A stretch of DNA of 15,450 nt from JAADHU01 sp964446495 (GTDB taxonomy: Bacteria > Pseudomonadota > Gammaproteobacteria > Steroidobacterales > Woeseiaceae). The notes beneath the pieces are model-generated. The model saw only the letters and a program-made list of their open reading frames with translations, was not told the DNA's origin and did not search any database. The stretch's first letter is position 1. Each line of letters begins with the position of its first letter. Made by a program: the position numbers and the translations under genes. The stretch spans positions 1 through 15,450 of the forward strand of contig CAYUOY010000094.1 of NCBI GenBank assembly GCA_964446495.1. The letters run 5' to 3'. This document shows positions 1 through 7,112 of this stretch, piece after piece.

Positions 1-2
1 CG

Positions 3-1496
3 GTTGATCTCAACGGCAAAACACTCATGCCGGGATTTATCGACGCGCACGGTCATGCGTTCCTGACTACCATGTGGAATAATGCGGCCAATCTTTATCC
101 GCCACCCATGGGTACGGTGGACAGTTTGGAAAAACTGAAACAGACCCTGCTTGAATATATCGCCCAAAAGAATCCGAAACCTGGGCAATGGATCATAGGC
201 ATGAACTATGATGACACCGCGCTCAAAGAAAAAAGACATCCCACTCGAGATGACCTGGACAAAATATCGACCGAATATCCAATCTTTCTCATTCATACTT
301 CAGCTCATTTTGGCTCAGCCAATTCCATGGCTCTTAAACTTGCAGGTATAACATCGAAAACCAAGGATCCTGTTGGTGGTCGGTTCGTCCGTCGACCAGG
401 TTCTCAGGAACCGAACGGCGTAATGGAATCAAATATGGCTTGGCTGCAGGTTCTGGCAAAGATACCCGCCCCCACTGTGGAACAGTCAGCAAATATGATC
501 GCAGACACGCTTAAAAGTGTTTATGCAGCCAACGGTATCACTACAGCCTCGGAAGCTGGCGGATTAGTGCCACCTGCATATAAAGCCTTTCAGTTTGCTG
601 CCGATAAAAACCTGCTTCCCATTGATGTAATCGCCTATCCCAAGGATGCCTTCAAGGATCTGTTGGAGAATTACAAAGAGGAAAAAAACTATCACAACCA
701 CTTCAGACTGGGTGGCCTGAAGTTGATCTATGACGGTACCATCCAGGGATATACCGCCTATCTGAGCAAGCCCTACTACATTCAGCCGGATCGGGGTGAC
801 GGCATAACGAAAGATTATCGTGGACAGTCCTATTATGGCAGCCAGGAAGAAGCCGATGCCCTGGTTGAGAGTTCTCTTAAAAATGGCTGGCACATAGTGG
901 CTCATACCAATGGAGATGCAGCCACCGACATGCTCCTTGAGTCCATGCGCAAGGGGCTTGCCAAGTATCCCGTCAAAGATCACAGAACCGTTATCAATCA
1001 CGCCCAAATGATACGCGAGGATCAACTTGATGCCGCTAAAGAACTGGGGCTCATACCCTCGTTTTTCCCCGCCCACGTCTATTATTGGGGTGATGTGCAT
1101 CGTGACATTTTTGTCGGTCCGCAAAGGTCGGCACGTATGAACCCAATGAAAAGCGCCTTGGATCGGGGCCTTCGCTTTACGCTGCACGCCGATGCACCCG
1201 TAACAACGCCGAATATGATGATCGTCATCCAGTCCGCCGTCAATCGCGTGACCACTTCCGGAAAACCGATTGGCCCGGAATTTGAAATCCCGGTAATGGA
1301 AGCATTGAAAGCGGTCACAATCAATGCGGCGTGGCAGGAGGGTGAAGAAAACATCAAAGGCTCCCTTGAAGTCGGGAAGCTGGCTGATCTGGTGATTCTC
1401 TCGGCTAACCCACTCAAAGTTGAACCGACGGCCATCACGGACATCAAGGTTATGGAGACGATTAAAGAAGGAGAATCGGTTTACGTGGCGCTGTGA
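3..1496 (+). CDS. YtcJ-like metal-dependent amidohydrolase, 5' end outside window
   Basis: Probable zinc- or metal-dependent hydrolase of the amidohydrolase superfamily (Amidohydro_3, YtcJ-like). These enzymes hydrolyse amide or related C-N bonds; the substrate cannot be told from sequence. The frame is open to the window edge and the residues before the first ATG (VDLNGKTL) match the family's usual lead-in to the metal site, so the ATG at 27 is internal and the real start lies outside the window. Counting from base 3: the HxH metal ligands are H16/H18 in DAHGH; LKLIYDGTIQG (about 239-249) matches the K...DG block; AHTNGD (about 300-305) matches the H..GD block; NHAQ (about 332-335) and LHADAPV (about 394-400) carry further ligands; GSLEVGKLADLVIL near the C-terminus is the typical closing beta-sandwich motif. 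All expected motifs are present and the C-terminus looks intact. Because the N-terminus is missing, export or lipoprotein status cannot be judged. The next gene is about 600 bp away, so it probably ends its transcript. Confidence 0.93.
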   Translation, partial: VDLNGKTLMPGFIDAHGHAFLTTMWNNAANLYPPPMGTVDSLEKLKQTLLEYIAQKNPKPGQWIIGMNYDDTALKEKRHPTRDDLDKISTEYPIFLIHTSAHFGSANSMALKLAGITSKTKDPVGGRFVRRPGSQEPNGVMESNMAWLQVLAKIPAPTVEQSANMIADTLKSVYAANGITTASEAGGLVPPAYKAFQFAADKNLLPIDVIAYPKDAFKDLLENYKEEKNYHNHFRLGGLKLIYDGTIQGYTAYLSKPYYIQPDRGDGITKDYRGQSYYGSQEEADALVESSLKNGWHIVAHTNGDAATDMLLESMRKGLAKYPVKDHRTVINHAQMIREDQLDAAKELGLIPSFFPAHVYYWGDVHRDIFVGPQRSARMNPMKSALDRGLRFTLHADAPVTTPNMMIVIQSAVNRVTTSGKPIGPEFEIPVMEALKAVTINAAWQEGEENIKGSLEVGKLADLVILSANPLKVEPTAITDIKVMETIKEGESVYVAL

Positions 1497-1766
1497 GACA
1501 AAACCACCCAACAAACAAGGAAACTATCCGGGCGACTACCGCCGAGATTCAGGCTGTAGCGGCTGCCATAAGTTAGTTCCAGTGGTTTCTGGAACGGCCG
1601 TTGAGAGTGGTAGGTTATGTGATTCCAAGACGTGTGTATCGTAATGGAGCGGCAAAGGGATTGATCAGAATCAGGCGGTGGGGAATATGTTTGTTTGAGG
1701 CTCGCGACATCCTGATGCCACTGCATACGCCACCGACGATTTTCATTCTGTCAGAATACATGAACT

Positions 1767-1899
1767 AAATAAGGGGTCGAACCGATTATTCGAAATTCGG
1801 TTCAGCCCCTGATCCCTGGTCATGCGAATGGGGGGGAGGGTGCGTTCCATACTCAAAATCGTACTAAGTGTCGACTAGTTCGGTTCGACCCCTTTTATT
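1767..1899. repeat. Compound palindromic (REP/MITE-like) element, GGGGTCGAACCGA family
   Basis: The left arm GGGGTCGAACCGA (1773-1785) is followed after 11 bases by an imperfect reverse complement (TCGGTTCAGCCCC, 1797-1809) and then, about 70 bp further on, by a perfect one (TCGGTTCGACCCC, 1880-1892). The outer ends AAATAA and TTTTATT are also complementary. This gives a nested structure of about 130 bp. The same arm recurs at 5910-5954 as a near-perfect palindrome and at 12904-12925 as a half copy. REP-like repeats of this sort can be mobilised by Y1 (RAYT) transposases encoded elsewhere; none is in this window. The family assignment is by pattern only. Confidence 0.75.
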
Positions 1900-2085
1900 G
1901 CCGCTGCTTTCTTCCCATAGGCGGGCGTTTCGATAATCGCATACACACAGCAAGACAATGGCAATGCCGTAGTTCAGGTTACCGTCAGCAAGTGGCCAAT
2001 TTTCAAACATTGGATGCCAACATCGCCTACTTGTGAGCAATCACTCGTAGCGTCGGGATCGCACCATTTGCATTTTCCATAATCA

Positions 2086-2091
2086 TATAAT
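2086..2091 (+). promoter_or_regulatory. Candidate -10 box directly before the hutD-like gene
   Basis: A perfect TATAAT ends one base before the ATG at 2092. No good -35 lies 16-18 bp upstream (TTGCAT at 2068-2073 is only 12 bp away). If used, transcription would start near 2098. The ATGs at 2092, 2098 and 2107 would then be upstream of, at, or just after the transcript start, giving an mRNA with little or no leader. This fits the lack of a Shine-Dalgarno sequence here, but the region is AT-rich and the match may be chance. Confidence 0.3.
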
Positions 2092-2106
2092 ATGACGATG
2101 CTAAAA

Positions 2107-2688
2107 ATGAAAATCACGACAATAGAAAAAGCGGCATTTCGACGAATGCCATGGGCCAATGGGGGCGGGGAGACGACAGAGTTACATTCTCAGGTGGAGG
2201 ATAGTTCCGGCCGCATGCTCTGGCGCATTAGTATGGCGGATGTGTTGGCTGCGGGCCCATTCTCTCATTTCGATGGTTACGACAGGATTCTGGTGTTGCT
2301 GGAAGGTCATGGGCTTGGTCTTTCCTATGAGGGTGGTGGCAATTCTCAGTTGCGGCGACGATACGACTTCGCCAAATTTCCAGGTGACATTGAAACATTT
2401 GCCACCGTCAGCGACGGGCCTGTTCGGGATTTCAACGTAATTGCCAGTCGCTCAAGTTTTAAGCCCGATGTCTCAATTGTTCAAAGCGGCAATAGTTTTC
2501 GAATTTTGCCAGGCACTCAAATTGCTACTGTCTACTCTGTTGAGCATGATGTTGTAGTTGAAGCGCCAAACAAACACAGCATCTCGCTGTTGTTGGGAAA
2601 TTTGCTCGTTATAGAACATCCAATGGAGGGCGATTGGAACATCCATGGCTCAACAAGCATTGTTGTCCATCTATTGCCGGCTGACTAA
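2107..2688 (+). CDS. HutD/Ves family cupin protein
   Basis: Protein of the HutD/Ves family: small double-stranded beta-helix (cupin) proteins, some linked to histidine utilisation (HutD) and some, like E. coli Ves, standing alone with a poorly defined role. No hut gene is visible here, so involvement in histidine breakdown is not supported by context. Family signatures are clear: MPWANGGGETTEL near the N-terminus, then LWRISMADVLAAGPFSHFDG and YDRILVLLEGHGLGL, which match the conserved W.NG.G.T, WR.S.A.V...GPFS.F.G..R and L.G.G blocks. ATGs at 2092, 2098 and 2107 are in frame. I chose 2107 because family members usually have about 14-15 residues before the conserved tryptophan; the two upstream ATGs add five residues and none of the three has a ribosome binding site. 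At 193 aa the length is normal. It is convergent with the MATE gene, whose stop lies 34 bp away. Probably cytoplasmic. Confidence 0.88.
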   Translation: MKITTIEKAAFRRMPWANGGGETTELHSQVEDSSGRMLWRISMADVLAAGPFSHFDGYDRILVLLEGHGLGLSYEGGGNSQLRRRYDFAKFPGDIETFATVSDGPVRDFNVIASRSSFKPDVSIVQSGNSFRILPGTQIATVYSVEHDVVVEAPNKHSISLLLGNLLVIEHPMEGDWNIHGSTSIVVHLLPAD

Positions 2689-2722
2689 AATTCGCTGGTG
2701 TGGGCCACCCTCTTCATAGTGG

Positions 2723-4102
2723 CTATTCGGCCATGACTCTTTCCAGCACTTCGGGGTCGCGCCAACGGCCGCTCTTTAAGCGCAGCGCGTAAACCACGGC
2801 GATCGCAAGAATCATGGCGACAAAAGCAAGCCACGACACCCTGGGGCTGAGCTCGAATATCTGAATGATGAAAAACTGCGCGACGAGCATCGCCCAGTGC
2901 AGCGACACTGATGCGACCATCAACCAGCGCGTGTCCCCTGCGCCCCGCAGAATTCCACCGGCCACGAGTATCACCGCATCGGCCAGCACGTAGCTGGACA
3001 GGCCAATCATCATGAACGCAGAGAGTTCGCGGATGGCAGTGAAATCTCCGTCGGGTGGCGCAAAAACTTCGACGAGCGGATATCGAAACGTGCTGTAAAC
3101 GATCGCGAGCACCCCGCCATAGGCCAGAGCAGCGACGAACGCCGCGGTCATGACTTCGTTTACACGCACCATGTCTCCCGCGCCAACGAAGCGGCCGATC
3201 ATACTGATGACACCGATACTCAACCCGATCATCGGAATGAAGGAGAGAATGTCCCAGTTGAACACGACGGCGGCCGCGGCGGCCTCGGTAATGCCATAGG
3301 ACTGGAACATGAGCAAAAATACGTTGAATGCTGCCACGTTCAGGAACAGCTCCAGTCCGGATGGAAATCCGAGGCGCCAGTAGCGCCGCAGGATTTTTAG
3401 GTCGAGCGAAAACGAACGAAGCACAGCGAACTTGTCGCGGTGCTCCTTATGAAAATAGAACCCGACAAAAAGCACGAACGAAAAGATCGTGGCGACGACG
3501 GTGGAGATGCCGGCACCGGCGATCCCCAGTTCCGGAAAACCCAGTTTTCCGAATACCATCACATAGCAAAGCGGTATGTTGATGACCAGGCCGAATACGT
3601 CGCAGATCATGACCACATGAGTTCGGCCGATGCCGGCAAAGTATGACGAGATGCAGACCTTGGCCAGGGTAACAAGCACACCGGACATCAGGATCAGGTA
3701 ATACGTGCGCTCCAGATCGACCTGGGATGGCTCGTGCCCCATTACCTCGAAGATTCCAGAGACCAGAAAGGTAATCAGAGTCAGAAACGGCAGGCTCATT
3801 ACCGTCATGATCATGCCCTGGGTGACGACTTTCGGGCATTTCTCTGGCTCGCCCGCGCCGAGGTACTGTGCAGCCAACGCGTTTGCGTATGAGAAAAGTC
3901 CGGTAAAAAAGCAAAACGAGAAGAACGACGCCACGCCGCCACCCATCGCCGCGGCCATGTGTGCGGGATCGATTTGCGACATGAAATAGCGGTCGGTAAA
4001 AATCATCACTGCGAAGGCGCCCTGTGATACCACCATGGGCAGGGCAAGCCGCAGCAACTCGACCATTGTTTTTCGATTGAAGTTACGGTGAAGAGACAAC
4101 AC
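2723..4102 (-). CDS. MATE family multidrug/toxin efflux transporter
   Basis: Inner-membrane exporter of the MATE family (Na+ or H+ antiport of cationic drugs or metabolites). The 459-aa length and about 12 hydrophobic segments in two similar halves fit the family. The N-terminus reads VELLRLALPMVVSQGAFAVM, followed by a TDRYFMSQ segment and an AQYLGAGE motif in the first half (the usual A-x-x-x-GA-x-x block). The second half has IGRFVGAGDM, the equivalent repeat. The substrate cannot be inferred. Start choice: the frame opens with GTG at 4102. AAGGA lies only 3 bases upstream of it but 6 bases upstream of the next codon, TTG (4099), which is therefore a real alternative; an ATG follows at 4066, still before the first membrane segment. 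It is convergent with the hutD-like gene. Upstream it faces a scaffold gap and then the same-strand monooxygenase gene, so co-transcription with that gene is possible but unproven. Confidence 0.93.
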   Translation of the reverse strand: MLSLHRNFNRKTMVELLRLALPMVVSQGAFAVMIFTDRYFMSQIDPAHMAAAMGGGVASFFSFCFFTGLFSYANALAAQYLGAGEPEKCPKVVTQGMIMTVMSLPFLTLITFLVSGIFEVMGHEPSQVDLERTYYLILMSGVLVTLAKVCISSYFAGIGRTHVVMICDVFGLVINIPLCYVMVFGKLGFPELGIAGAGISTVVATIFSFVLFVGFYFHKEHRDKFAVLRSFSLDLKILRRYWRLGFPSGLELFLNVAAFNVFLLMFQSYGITEAAAAAVVFNWDILSFIPMIGLSIGVISMIGRFVGAGDMVRVNEVMTAAFVAALAYGGVLAIVYSTFRYPLVEVFAPPDGDFTAIRELSAFMMIGLSSYVLADAVILVAGGILRGAGDTRWLMVASVSLHWAMLVAQFFIIQIFELSPRVSWLAFVAMILAIAVVYALRLKSGRWRDPEVLERVMAE

Positions 4103-4173
4103 GGATCCTTGCGATGTGAGAACTAACGACGGCCGGCAAGTCTATGGGATAAAAAGGCGTTGAGCCACGATTT

Positions 4174-4273
4174 NNNNNNNNNNNNNNNNNNNNNNNNNNN
4201 NNNNNNNNNNNNNNNNNNNNNNNNNNNNNNNNNNNNNNNNNNNNNNNNNNNNNNNNNNNNNNNNNNNNNNNNN
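4174..4273. other. Scaffold gap (100 N)
   Basis: Exactly 100 undetermined bases, the conventional placeholder for a gap of unknown size. The flanking sequences do not resemble each other, unlike the second gap, so real sequence of unknown length is probably missing. The gap falls 12 bases after the monooxygenase stop codon and 71 bases before the MATE start. Confidence 0.97.
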
Positions 4274-4285
4274 TCACAAATTCAA

Positions 4286-5785
4286 TCAGGAGGCAGGATT
4301 GGTGAACTGCAGGAAGCCATCCTCCAGCGGGCCCTCGCCAATGATTTTCCTGTCCAGCGCATAGTTTTGCGTATTGACCCAGGGCGGCTGGTCCCCCTGC
4401 TTCGGCAGAAGGTGAATCTTTCGCTGGATGTAGCCCGACGAGAAACTCTCGATCCAGTTTTTGCCGGCCATGTCCCGCTCATGGTCTTGCAAGCGTGGCG
4501 TGCACTGCCGCATGCTGACATCGCTCATGTGATTGAGCAGACGACACGAAAACTCGGCCGTAAGGTCGGCTTTCAGCGTCCACGATGCGTTGATGTAGCC
4601 GAACGTGGAAACCAGGTTCGGCACATCGGAGAACATCATCGACTGGTACGAAAATGTCCTCGAGATGTCGATTGGACGATCGTCCACGCTGATCTCTACA
4701 TCGCCGAGCACGCAAAGATCGAGTCCGGTTGCGGTAACAATGATATCGGCGTCAAGCGCTTCCCCTGACCCGAGGCGTATGCCGTTTTCTGTGAACTCGG
4801 CAATGGTATCGGTGACGACAGATGCACGACCGTCGCGGATCGCGTGGAAGAAATCACCGTTGGGAACGAGGCAAAGACGTTGGTCCCACGGGTCGTAGTG
4901 CGGTCGGAAATGCTGGTCGAAGTCGACCTCCTTTCCCAATTCCTTGCGTGCCATCTTCAGCAGCTTTTTGCGTATTTTTTGCGGCGCTGTGCGGGACTGG
5001 TGGTAGATCCAGCGCTGGAATTGAATGTTCTTCCAGCGGGTAACTGCATAGGCCGTCTTTTCGGGCAGCAGCCGTTGCAACAGCCTCGCTATCCAATCGG
5101 TGTCCGGTGCCGAGACCATGTAAGTGGGCGAGCGCTGCAGCATTACGACGTGCTTTGCCTCCCTGGCCATCTCCGGGAGCAGCGTCACTGCGGTCGCGCC
5201 CGAACCGATGATGACGACCTTCTTACCGCTGTAGTCGAGGTCTTCAGGCCAGTGTTGCGGATGTACAGTCTGGCCCCGGAAGCTGTCTAGCCCCTTGAAC
5301 TCGGGCAGGTAACCCTGCTTGTAGTTGTAGTAGCCGGAGCACATGAGAAGAACGTTGCAGCGAATCGTGACGAATTCATCAGTAGCCGTATTCCGCGTTG
5401 CAACGGTCCAGGCGGCTTCGTCACTTGACCATCTCGCCGAGGACACCTTGTGTTGATAGCGAATGTTACCCTCGATACCAGCCGCGGATGCCGTTTCCCG
5501 GATGTAATTCAGAATCGAGGGACCGTCGGCAATGGCTTTGCCTTCAGTCCAAGGCTTGAAGTTGTAGCCGAGTGTGTACATGTCACTGTCCGATCGGATC
5601 CCCGGATAGCGAAACAGGTCCCAGGTGCCGCCTATCGATTCCCGCCCTTCGAGAATCAGGTAGCGCTTGTCGGGGCACTTGTCCTGCAAGTGCCAGGCGG
5701 CGCCGATGCCGGACAGTCCGGCACCGACGATGATGACATCAAAATACTCTTCGGCCATAAGCGGTAGCATCTCATAAATACGCAT
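4286..5785 (-). CDS. Flavin-containing Baeyer-Villiger-type monooxygenase, EthA-like
   Basis: Class B flavoprotein monooxygenase using FAD and NADPH to oxidise ketones (Baeyer-Villiger) or soft heteroatoms (S-oxidation). From memory it is strikingly similar along its length to Mycobacterium tuberculosis EthA, including the ESIGGTWDLFRYPGIRSDSD block, the HPQHWPEDLDY block, LQRSPTY and NPWDQRLCLVPNGD-like stretches. Motifs: FAD-binding GAGLSG (21-26); GGTW (52-55); the Baeyer-Villiger fingerprint FxGxxxHxxxWP at F169, G171, H175, W179, P180; NADPH-binding GSGATA (194-199); ATG near TATGLDL late in the protein. Length (499 aa) is normal for this group. The start ATG at 5785 has a modest TAGGT 7 bases upstream; M10 (5758) sits closer to the usual family start but has no ribosome binding site. 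The physiological substrate is unknown; EthA-like enzymes are best known for activating ethionamide. Divergent from a possible short-chain dehydrogenase remnant and followed by a gap then a MATE pump. Cytoplasmic. Confidence 0.94.
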   Translation of the reverse strand: MRIYEMLPLMAEEYFDVIIVGAGLSGIGAAWHLQDKCPDKRYLILEGRESIGGTWDLFRYPGIRSDSDMYTLGYNFKPWTEGKAIADGPSILNYIRETASAAGIEGNIRYQHKVSSARWSSDEAAWTVATRNTATDEFVTIRCNVLLMCSGYYNYKQGYLPEFKGLDSFRGQTVHPQHWPEDLDYSGKKVVIIGSGATAVTLLPEMAREAKHVVMLQRSPTYMVSAPDTDWIARLLQRLLPEKTAYAVTRWKNIQFQRWIYHQSRTAPQKIRKKLLKMARKELGKEVDFDQHFRPHYDPWDQRLCLVPNGDFFHAIRDGRASVVTDTIAEFTENGIRLGSGEALDADIIVTATGLDLCVLGDVEISVDDRPIDISRTFSYQSMMFSDVPNLVSTFGYINASWTLKADLTAEFSCRLLNHMSDVSMRQCTPRLQDHERDMAGKNWIESFSSGYIQRKIHLLPKQGDQPPWVNTQNYALDRKIIGEGPLEDGFLQFTNPAS

Positions 5786-5811
5786 GACAATTACCTACGG
5801 CCGATTCAGCT

Positions 5812-5901
5812 AACAAGACAGTCATGATTACCGGTGCCGCCTCGGGAGGAATCGCGGGCCGTCGATATCGAGCAATTGGCTCGACTGTTCGGATCGCAGA
5901 A
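5812..5901 (+). pseudogene. Possible remnant of a short-chain dehydrogenase (SDR) N-terminus
   Basis: The plus-strand frame through 5812-5901 reads NKTVMITGAASGG and then a degraded stretch ending STVRIAE. This matches how SDR oxidoreductases begin: a beta strand, the TGxxxGxG cofactor loop, and a second strand ending in an acidic residue. The glycine loop is disturbed (SGGIAGRR instead of SGIGRA), and the frame then runs straight into the palindromic repeat at 5901-5957, with nothing SDR-like beyond it. I infer that an SDR gene divergent from the monooxygenase was broken and mostly deleted. SDRs are often neighbours of such monooxygenases, which adds some support. The match is short, so chance remains possible. 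Confidence 0.35.
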
Positions 5902-5957
5902 AAAGGGAGAAAAGGGGTCGAACCGATTTTTCGAAATTCGGTTCGACCCCTTTTCCC
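5901..5957. repeat. Near-perfect palindromic repeat, GGGGTCGAACCGA family
   Basis: Perfect 17-bp arms, 5910-5926 and 5938-5954 (core GGGGTCGAACCGA against TCGGTTCGACCCC, flanked by AAAA and TTTT), with an 11-base centre that itself contains TTCGAA. The outer AGGGAG/TTTCCC edges are also roughly complementary. It is the cleanest copy of the element also seen at 1767-1899 and 12904-12925. As RNA it would form a very stable hairpin followed by a short U-run in either direction, so it could act as a bidirectional terminator between the monooxygenase region and the ABC operon. Confidence 0.85.
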
Positions 5958-5972
5958 AGCCCGATTATGCTC

Positions 5973-6093
5973 TTGTAGCTACTCTCGAATCGGCAGTTCC
6001 CTGCAACGGTGTTTCCGCTGCATTCAGATTGACGGCATAGTCACAGTCAATGGCCGCGACAATGTGTTTTACGTATTGTAGCTACCCTCGAAT
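5973..6093 (+). repeat. Pair of 18-bp direct repeats in the ABC operon upstream region
   Basis: TTGTAGCTACTCTCGAAT at 5973-5990 recurs as TTGTAGCTACCCTCGAAT at 6076-6093 (17 of 18 identical), 103 bp apart, both upstream of the exporter operon. GTAGCTAC is itself palindromic. Between them lies a weak inverted repeat ATTGAC/GTCAAT (6028-6033 and 6046-6051). They could be paired regulator sites or the footprints of an insertion; the sequence does not decide. Confidence 0.55.
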
Positions 6094-6170
6094 TCAATTC
6101 AGACTATCATAGAGCACCAGAACTCAAATAATATCGGGCGAGACCCGACCACCTGTTGAAGGAATGCGAG

Positions 6171-7112
6171 ATGCTCAAGGTCGAAGGGCTGGTCAAGCAG
6201 TACGGCGATTTGATGGCCGTAGATGACGTTTCATTCGAGGCAGCCAAGGGCAGCGTGTTCGGTCTCCTTGGTCCGAACGGTGCCGGCAAGTCGACTTTGA
6301 TCAACTGCATTTCCGGATTATTTCCACCCACATCTGGCCGAATTGCAGTGTCGGGTCACGACCTCATTAAAGACGGCAAGGCGGCGCGACAATCGCTTGG
6401 CGTCGTCCCGCAGGAAATTGCGCTCTACGAAGACCTGCCTGCTGTCGACAATCTTCGCTATTGGGGAAAGGCCTACGGCTTGCGGGGCAAGATTCTGGAA
6501 GACCGCGTTTCCGACGTGCTGGGTCATATAGGCCTTGCCGACCGCGCCAGGGACTTGCCGAAAGAGTTTTCAGGAGGCATGAAGCGTCGCCTGAACTTTG
6601 GCTGCGGTGTTGTGCACAAACCCAACGTGCTGTTGCTGGATGAACCGACAGTCGGTGTCGACCCGCAATCACGTGCAAAATTGTTTGACCTGGTCGAGGC
6701 TGAGCGCGACGCCGGTGCTTGCGTGTTGTACACCACGCACTACATGGAGGAGGCTGAACGCCTGTGCGATTCATTGGCGATCATAGATCATGGCAAAATC
6801 ATCGCCAAAGGCACGGTCGCTGAGCTTCAGTCCCAGTTGGGTGCGCGAGACGCGCTACAACTATCCGGGAGCTTTCCCGCTGATGCGACGAAATCCGCGA
6901 TTGCGTCCCTTGCGGCGAGCATTGGCGACCTGGAGATTCTCGGCCAGGAAGAAAATTCGCTGACCTTGACCCTGTCACATGCGTCGCAGCATTTGCCGGG
7001 CATTTTTGATGCGATCAGCGGCGCCGGTGGCTCGGTGTCAGAAACGAGTCTGCGCAGCCCCAACCTTGAAACCCTGTTCCTGCTGTTGACCGGCAAAGAG
7101 CTGCGCGAATAG
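6171..7112 (+). CDS. ABC transporter ATP-binding protein (CcmA/DrrA/NatA-like)
   Basis: Cytoplasmic ATPase that would power export by the two ABC-2 permeases encoded directly downstream. It has one nucleotide-binding domain: Walker A GPNGAGKST (34-42), Q-loop Q81, ABC signature FSGGMKRR (133-140), Walker B VLLLDE (153-158) with D-loop, and switch histidine H190 (TTHYMEE). The roughly 100 residues after the core form the C-terminal extension typical of DrrA/NatA-type subunits. The ATG at 6171 is the start: GAAGGA (6158-6163) lies 7 bases upstream. A TTG at 6156 would give a longer frame but overlaps that ribosome binding site. The stop TAG shares its last base with the GTG of the next gene, indicating translational coupling. 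Substrate class (drug, lipid, Na+, polysaccharide) cannot be inferred. Confidence 0.95.
   Translation: MLKVEGLVKQYGDLMAVDDVSFEAAKGSVFGLLGPNGAGKSTLINCISGLFPPTSGRIAVSGHDLIKDGKAARQSLGVVPQEIALYEDLPAVDNLRYWGKAYGLRGKILEDRVSDVLGHIGLADRARDLPKEFSGGMKRRLNFGCGVVHKPNVLLLDEPTVGVDPQSRAKLFDLVEAERDAGACVLYTTHYMEEAERLCDSLAIIDHGKIIAKGTVAELQSQLGARDALQLSGSFPADATKSAIASLAASIGDLEILGQEENSLTLTLSHASQHLPGIFDAISGAGGSVSETSLRSPNLETLFLLLTGKELRE

Larger units (their letters stand above)
1497..2091. other. Long non-coding interval between amidohydrolase and hutD-like gene
   Basis: About 595 bp with no convincing gene. It contains a small perfect hairpin at 1576-1595 (arms GTTCCAG/CTGGAAC, 6-base loop, no T-run, so not a clear terminator) and the compound palindromic repeat at 1767-1899. 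On the minus strand 2010-1864 reads as a 48-codon frame running into the repeat; I do not recognise the peptide and do not call it a gene. The stretch reads like a site where mobile or repetitive DNA has accumulated. Confidence 0.6.

Noticed and set aside
564..1514. Long minus-strand ORF of 316 codons opposite the amidohydrolase
   Set aside because: It lies entirely within the amidohydrolase gene on the other strand, shows no recognisable motif, and the plus-strand frame has all family signatures.
3447..3914. Minus-strand ORF of 155 codons inside the MATE gene
   Set aside because: Shifted frame of the MATE gene; composition rich in R, H and P, typical of an out-of-frame reading.
4160..4768. 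Plus-strand ORF crossing the N gap
   Set aside because: It exists only because Ns read as open codons, and its sequenced part is antisense to the monooxygenase.
5834..6040. Plus-strand ORF of 68 codons through the palindromic repeat
   Set aside because: The palindromic repeat happens to be open in several frames; the peptide is a translation of the repeat and shows no domain.
6134..6148. TCGGG/CCCGA hairpin just before the ABC ATPase gene as an attenuator
   Set aside because: Only 5 bp of stem with no U-run and no leader peptide; probably chance.
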